Positions 5,796-9,797 of a DNA stretch of 9,797 nt are shown here, one piece after another. Under the pieces are notes generated by a model. The model searched no databases, was not told where the DNA came from, and saw only the letters and a list, made by a program, of their open reading frames with translations. Positions within the stretch are counted from its first letter, which is position 1. Each line of letters opens with the position of its first letter. Source of the DNA: an uncultured Ruminococcus sp. (GTDB lineage Bacteria; Bacillota; Clostridia; Oscillospirales; Ruminococcaceae); the NCBI GenBank assembly GCA_946612185.1, contig CAMOEP010000060.1:1-9797 (forward strand). Reading direction: 5' to 3'. The position numbers and the translations under genes were made by a program.

Positions 5796-7130
5796 TCAGT
5801 AATTCTCCTTGCGTACCTCAAAGTAACTCTGGGGGTGGAAGCATACAGGGCATACTTCCGGAGCCTGCGTACCGACTACGATATGTCCGCAGTTGCGGCA
5901 CTCCCAGATAGTTACGCCGCTTTTGCGGAATACTTCCATTGCTTCCACGTTCTTCAGAAGCGCACGGTAGCGCTCCTCATGGTGCTTCTCGATAGCGCCC
6001 ACACCTCTGAACTGGGCAGCAAGTTCCGGGAATCCCTCGGCTTCTGCGTCCTGAGCCATGCGCTCATACATATCAGTCCATTCGTGGTACTCGCCCTCAG
6101 CGGCACTGAGAAGATTCTGGGCAGTATCACCGATGCCGCCAAGTGCCTTGAACCACAGTTTAGCGTGTTCCTTCTCGTTCTCGGCGGTCTGGAGGAATAT
6201 AGCCGCTATCTGCTCATAGCCGTTCTTTTTTGCGACGGAAGCGAAGTAGGTGTACTTATTTCTTGCCTGGGACTCGCCTGCGAAGGCTTCCAGGAGGTTC
6301 TGTTCAGTCTTAGTTCCGGCGTACTTGCTCTTTCCTGCGGCAGGTGCAGGAGTGCCTGAGATAAGCTCAAACTGGTCAGCGCCAACTCCGCACAGGGGAC
6401 ACTCGAAGTTCTCCGGCAGGTCGCCCTCATGCTCATATCCGCATACAGTGCATCTCCAGATGGTCTTGCCTGAATCGGAAGTACCTACAGGTATCATAGC
6501 CTCGGCGGATCTTACCACTTTCTCGAAGTCAGCAGCCGGGTGCTTGCAGAGGGGACAGATGAAGTCCTCCGGCAGTTCCTCGCCAACGTACTCATAGCCG
6601 CATACTGTACATCTCCAGACGGTCTGACCGTCGCTGGCAGTGCCGACGGCTTCGGGCTTGGGCTTGATACTATTCTGGTAGTACTCATAAGTAGCGCTCT
6701 TAGCGTCGCTGAGTACTTCCATATCAGTCACATCAGCGATGAAAAGGGTATGAGTTCCAAGGTCAACGCTCTGACAGACAGTTGCCGAAATATAGGCGTT
6801 TGTGCCTTTGGTAACGATGAGAGTACCGTTTCCGGAGCGCTTTGTATCGGTAAATCCGGCGAACTTGTCGGTATCTCTGCCGGACTGGAAACCAAATCTT
6901 TTGAACAGCTCAAAGTCAGCGTCCTGACTTATGACAGAGGCGGTGAATTTACCAGTCTCAGCGATCATATCGTGGGTGTAGTTCTGTTTTACAACCGTCA
7001 GGCTCACACGGTTAGGCTGAGAAGTAACCTGTGCGAGGGTATTTGTGATACAGCCGTTGTCCTTGCCGTCACGGTTGGCAGTAACGACGAAAAGACCGTA
7101 GCTTAATTTGTACATAGCTTTTTTGTCCAT
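5796..7130 (-). CDS. Flavin reductase-rubredoxin-rubredoxin-rubrerythrin-rubredoxin fusion
   Basis: A 444-residue cytoplasmic redox protein with five modules. Residues 1-155 match the FMN-binding flavin reductase-like domain (start [18 protein letters not shown]). Rubredoxin 1 spans about 168-205 (C174, C177, C192, C195). Rubredoxin 2 spans about 221-256 (C227, C230, C244, C247). The rubrerythrin ferritin-like domain (about 272-400) has likely diiron ligands E285, E319 with H322, E347, E350 and E381 with H384. A C-terminal rubredoxin carries C411, C414, C427 and C430. The first two modules resemble high-molecular-weight rubredoxin (Hrb) of anaerobes; the last two resemble a standard rubrerythrin. 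Likely role: NAD(P)H-driven reduction of peroxide or oxygen, with electrons passed along one chain. ATG 7130 has a perfect AAGGAGGT (7139-7146) 8 bases upstream and a strong promoter of its own. Confidence 0.95.
   Translation of the reverse strand: MDKKAMYKLSYGLFVVTANRDGKDNGCITNTLAQVTSQPNRVSLTVVKQNYTHDMIAETGKFTASVISQDADFELFKRFGFQSGRDTDKFAGFTDTKRSGNGTLIVTKGTNAYISATVCQSVDLGTHTLFIADVTDMEVLSDAKSATYEYYQNSIKPKPEAVGTASDGQTVWRCTVCGYEYVGEELPEDFICPLCKHPAADFEKVVRSAEAMIPVGTSDSGKTIWRCTVCGYEHEGDLPENFECPLCGVGADQFELISGTPAPAAGKSKYAGTKTEQNLLEAFAGESQARNKYTYFASVAKKNGYEQIAAIFLQTAENEKEHAKLWFKALGGIGDTAQNLLSAAEGEYHEWTDMYERMAQDAEAEGFPELAAQFRGVGAIEKHHEERYRALLKNVEAMEVFRKSGVTIWECRNCGHIVVGTQAPEVCPVCFHPQSYFEVRKENY
5805..5810 (-). 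promoter_or_regulatory. Ribosome site inside the end of the redox gene
   Basis: Read on the minus strand, AAGGAG occurs within the codons for the final K-E-N-Y of the redox protein, 9 bases before the TTG at 5795. It supports the unusual start of the small downstream gene and suggests translational coupling. Confidence 0.65.
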
Positions 7131-7138
7131 AAGTCAAG

Positions 7139-7146
7139 ACCTCCTT
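7139..7146 (-). promoter_or_regulatory. Full-consensus ribosome site of the redox fusion gene
   Basis: AAGGAGGT on the minus strand, 8 bases before ATG 7130, is the strongest ribosome site in the window. With the near-consensus promoter it suggests a highly expressed protein. Confidence 0.85.
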
Positions 7147-7185
7147 ATACTCCTCCGGATAGTTTGGAGAATGTTTATATATCCA

Positions 7186-7214
7186 ATTCTACCAGAAGTC
7201 ACGAAATATGTCAA
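7186..7214 (-). promoter_or_regulatory. Sigma-A promoter of the redox fusion gene
   Basis: On the minus strand a perfect -35 TTGACA (7214-7209) and -10 TAGAAT (7191-7186) are 17 bp apart, and a TGG just before the -10 gives an extended -10. Start is expected near 7179, leaving a leader of about 50 bases. No PerR-like palindrome was recognised, so peroxide control is not shown by sequence. No terminator was found between recG and this promoter, so some read-through from recG is possible. Confidence 0.85.
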
Positions 7215-7240
7215 TAGCTTTTGTTGAACATTGTGTGAAT

Positions 7241-9277
7241 TTATCCGGTGATATCCTTGTTGAACAGCCGCATGGTATCGAATTTCAGGTGACGGTTTGC
7301 GGGTGAATCAAGGGTCGGGTCGGCGGCAAGTATCTCTCCGGCGCACTTTTGTGCCTGGTTCATAAGCTGGGTATTCAGCGCAATATCCGCAATTTTCAGT
7401 GGCGGAAGTCCATGCTGAGCGCTGCCGAAGAAGTCGCCGGGGCCACGCATTTTCAGGTCTTCCTCGGAGATACGGAAGCCGTCGTTGGTGGCTTTCATTA
7501 TCTTCATTCGCTTCACGCAGTCCTCGGAAACGTTGTCGGTGATGAGTATACAGGTACTCTCCGCCGTGCCACGTCCCACACGTCCACGAAGCTGGTGAAG
7601 CTGGGAGAGTCCGAAGCGGTCGGCGTTTTCGATGACCATTACCGCCGCATTGGGAACGTCCACGCCAACTTCCACAACAGTGGTACATATAAGCACCTGC
7701 ACATTACCGTCGTGGAATTCCTTCATGACCTTGTCCTTTTCAGCCGGTTTCATTCTGCCGTGGAGGAGTGCGGTGGAGTAGCCTTTCAGGTCACTTTTTG
7801 CCGCCGCCTCAGCGTAGGACTTCACCGCAAACAGGTCGCTTTCGCTGTCCTCGATCATTGGGCAGACCACATACGCCTGATAGCCCATGTCCAGCTTTTC
7901 CCGGACGAAACCAAAGGCACTCTGCCGCAGTTTTCCGGTGACGGCGAAGGTCTTGATAGGCTTGCGTCCCTTGGGAAGTTCGGTGATAGCGGATATATCA
8001 AGGTCGCCGTAGATTATAAGGGCGAGTGTTCGGGGGATAGGTGTTGCGGACATAACAAGCTTGTGGGGCGTGTCGCCCTTTTCAGCCAGTGCCGCACGCT
8101 GCGCCACGCCAAAACGGTGCTGTTCGTCGGTAATGACAAGCCCAAGCGCCTTGTACTCCACGTCCTTCTGGATAATTGCGTGAGTTCCCACGATAACGTC
8201 GATATCGCCGCTTTTGATAGCTTCATATATGGCGGTTTTCTTCTTGCCCTTGACCGAGCCGGTCAGCAGGCAGACTCGTATACCAAGTGGTTCGAGGAAA
8301 CCTGAGAGGGTCTTGAAATGCTGGGAGGCGAGTATCTCCGTGGGAGCCATAAGCGCTGCCTGAACGCCGTTTTTTGCGGTAAAGTAGCAGGCTGCGGCAG
8401 CAACGGCAGTTTTACCGCTTCCCACGTCGCCCTGCAAAAGCCGGTTCATGGGGACATTCCGGCACAGGTCGGTGATGATATCGTTTACCGCTTTGGACTG
8501 CCCGGCAGTCATTTCAAACGGCAGGGCATCGAGGTATGGCTTCACGGAGATGCGGCTGTCAAGCTGATAGGCAGTATTCCGGCGGCTTCTGGTTTTCATC
8601 AGCGACATACCAAGCTGCAATTTCAGAAGTTCGTCGAAAGCCAGTCTGCGGCGGGCATTTTCGGCAGCCTGGTCGGAGGAGGGGAAGTGGATATTCTCCA
8701 GCGCCCACATCAGCGGCGGCAGATCGTATTCCCGGCGGATATTTTCCGGCAGAGTTTCAAGGGGTTCTTTCCGGAGAATTTCAAGTGCCTGCTGCATATT
8801 CGCCCTGACCATATTCACGGAAAGTCCCTGGGTAAGCGGATAAATGGGCTGTATCAGCACACTTTCCTGAACGCCGATATAGGTGGGGGAGGAAATCTCA
8901 CGGCGGAGGAAGTTGCCGCTGACTTTGCCGTGCATATAGTAAGTGCCGCCCTCCTTTAGCGCCTGAAAAGCATAGACGTTGTTATATACAGTAATGAGGA
9001 TATCGTCCATGCCGTCGGTCGCCACGGCTTTGCATATCACCAGACCATTGCGAATTCGCTGAGGCGGCATCTTGCTTGTAATGGTCAGCTTCAGCACGTT
9101 ATATTCCCCAAGAACAGCCTGACAGATAGGCACAAATGCCCGGAAGTCAAGGTAGGTGCGGGGGATATGGTAGATAAGGTCATAGGGGGAGGCAATGCCC
9201 AGTTTACGGTACTTTGCGCCCCTTGCCTCGCCCACGCCCCTGAGGTATTCGATATCACTGAAAAGAGTTGCGCTCAT
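7241..9277 (-). CDS. recG: ATP-dependent DNA helicase RecG
   Basis: RecG remodels stalled replication forks and branch-migrates Holliday junctions. At 678 residues it has normal family length. The N-terminal wedge/OB region (about 1-240) includes LRGVGEARGAKYRKLGI and YHIPRTYLDFR. The helicase core has Walker A GDVGSGKT (283-290), APTEILASQH (311-320), Walker B DEQHRFGV (384-391), SATPIPRT (410-417), LLHGRMK (504-510) and QLRGRVGRG (562-570). The C-terminus has the typical MRGPGDFFGSAQHGLP (610-625). No key motif is missing. ATG 9277 follows AAAGGA (plus-strand 9285-9290) by 7 bases and has its own promoter. It does not appear related in function to the redox gene downstream. Confidence 0.98.
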   Translation of the reverse strand: MSATLFSDIEYLRGVGEARGAKYRKLGIASPYDLIYHIPRTYLDFRAFVPICQAVLGEYNVLKLTITSKMPPQRIRNGLVICKAVATDGMDDILITVYNNVYAFQALKEGGTYYMHGKVSGNFLRREISSPTYIGVQESVLIQPIYPLTQGLSVNMVRANMQQALEILRKEPLETLPENIRREYDLPPLMWALENIHFPSSDQAAENARRRLAFDELLKLQLGMSLMKTRSRRNTAYQLDSRISVKPYLDALPFEMTAGQSKAVNDIITDLCRNVPMNRLLQGDVGSGKTAVAAAACYFTAKNGVQAALMAPTEILASQHFKTLSGFLEPLGIRVCLLTGSVKGKKKTAIYEAIKSGDIDVIVGTHAIIQKDVEYKALGLVITDEQHRFGVAQRAALAEKGDTPHKLVMSATPIPRTLALIIYGDLDISAITELPKGRKPIKTFAVTGKLRQSAFGFVREKLDMGYQAYVVCPMIEDSESDLFAVKSYAEAAAKSDLKGYSTALLHGRMKPAEKDKVMKEFHDGNVQVLICTTVVEVGVDVPNAAVMVIENADRFGLSQLHQLRGRVGRGTAESTCILITDNVSEDCVKRMKIMKATNDGFRISEEDLKMRGPGDFFGSAQHGLPPLKIADIALNTQLMNQAQKCAGEILAADPTLDSPANRHLKFDTMRLFNKDITG

Positions 9278-9309
9278 AGTGGTGTCCTTTCAAAAATCTT
9301 ATTAATAAT

Positions 9310-9338
9310 AGTATATTACGGAATCGGTGAACTGTCAA
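9310..9338 (-). promoter_or_regulatory. Sigma-A promoter of recG
   Basis: On the minus strand a perfect -35 TTGACA (9338-9333) and -10 TATACT (9315-9310) are separated by 17 bp. An A/T tract (9339-9356) immediately upstream of the -35 is a good UP-element candidate. The message would have a short leader of about 25 bases. Confidence 0.85.
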
Positions 9339-9442
9339 GATATATTTTTTTCTTTTAACTTGAAAATCCTTCGTCTTTTTCGCTCCCTAAAGTCACTATT
9401 TAATAGATATTTTCCAAACTATGCAAAAAGTTGGTGGTATGT

Positions 9443-9797
9443 ATGAAAAAGACTCTGTTGCTTTTTATGGCTATGTTCATTTCATTGACAGCCTGCTCTG
9501 AAAATACGGAAGAACCCCTTCCGTCCCCTGAACCCGTTATCCAGGAGGAAACTGAACCGGTTTTCCGCACGTTCAGGCAGTCGGACTTCCGGCAGATAAC
9601 TATGGATACCTCAGTAAGTCACGAGGATATACCAGTGGAGTATAAGGTCATCGACCTGTCGGGCATCGACTTCGGCACTCGCCACAGTCCTTGTCAGGAC
9701 GACCTGAGCAAATTTCCCTCTGAACCAGACGAGGAAAACGGTATCACTCAGGAGGATATTGACCATATCAACATGGTCAGGACGACCGATGCCAAGG
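9443..9797 (+). CDS. Putative lipoprotein, N-terminal part, runs off the window
   Basis: Reading from ATG 9443 stays open for 118 codons to the window edge. The N-terminus MKKTLLLFMAMFISLTAC is a lipoprotein signal peptide: positive start, hydrophobic core, and a lipobox LTAC with C18 as the predicted lipidation site. A Glu/Pro-rich spacer follows (SENTEEPLPSPEPVIQEE), as often seen after lipidation. The rest (for example VEYKVIDLSGIDFGTRHS) matches no family I recognise. The ribosome site is weak (GGTGG 9433-9437). No clear promoter was found between recG and this gene. The 3' end and function cannot be judged from here. Confidence 0.75.
   Translation, partial: MKKTLLLFMAMFISLTACSENTEEPLPSPEPVIQEETEPVFRTFRQSDFRQITMDTSVSHEDIPVEYKVIDLSGIDFGTRHSPCQDDLSKFPSEPDEENGITQEDIDHINMVRTTDAK

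Noticed and set aside
5460..6359. 299-residue open frame on the plus strand
   Set aside because: It lies opposite the small unknown gene and the rubrerythrin fusion, whose motifs and ribosome sites show that the minus strand is coding.
7157..7186. Imperfect dyads (ggata/tatcc, ttgga/tccaa) in the leader of the redox gene
   Set aside because: Five-base arms with long loops are too weak to call an operator or riboswitch.
7349..8959. Long plus-strand open frames (318 and 213 residues)
   Set aside because: They are antisense to recG, which has every helicase motif intact; strand-symmetric codon bias explains them.

Overview
The window looks like a chromosomal stretch from an anaerobic, low-to-mid GC Firmicute, most likely a Ruminococcus-like member of the Oscillospiraceae. 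This rests on the OmpR-type two-component pair followed by an HtrA protease, the order yajC then a TIGR04086-type membrane gene, a flavin reductase/rubredoxin/rubrerythrin oxygen-defence protein typical of strict anaerobes, strong AAGGAGG-type ribosome sites and textbook sigma-A promoters with 17-bp spacers. No mobile element, tRNA, rRNA or CRISPR array was seen, and the assignment to a genus is inference.

Layout. Bases 1-251 hold a large hairpin and a strong promoter. The plus-strand block then runs: response regulator (252-959), terminator-like hairpin, sensor histidine kinase with a TTG start (1104-2564), membrane-anchored HtrA-type protease (2582-4441), a second promoter, yajC (4525-5037), an intrinsic terminator, and a TIGR04086-type membrane protein (5087-5545). 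A minus-strand block faces it: recG (9277 down to 7241), a five-module flavin reductase-rubredoxin-rubredoxin-rubrerythrin-rubredoxin protein (7130 down to 5796), and a small unknown protein directly abutting it (5795 down to 5457). The two blocks converge and their last genes overlap by 89 bp. At the right edge a lipoprotein gene starts on the plus strand (9443) and runs off the window.

How the genes may work together. The regulator, kinase and protease form an envelope-stress type module: the kinase would sense something outside the membrane, and the co-transcribed protease would degrade misfolded exported proteins. The protease carries an unusual cytoplasmic N-terminal region of nine acidic 15-residue repeats. 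YajC and the TIGR04086 protein are membrane proteins near the Sec translocon theme. The minus-strand redox protein probably takes electrons from NAD(P)H through flavin and several rubredoxin irons to a diiron peroxidase site, all on one chain. The small protein translated from the same message has no function I can recognise.

Most worth a second look are the redox fusion with its coupled unknown partner, the repeat-bearing HtrA tail, and the terminator whose 3' arm also holds the ribosome site of the next gene. No clearly new defence or mobile system was found.
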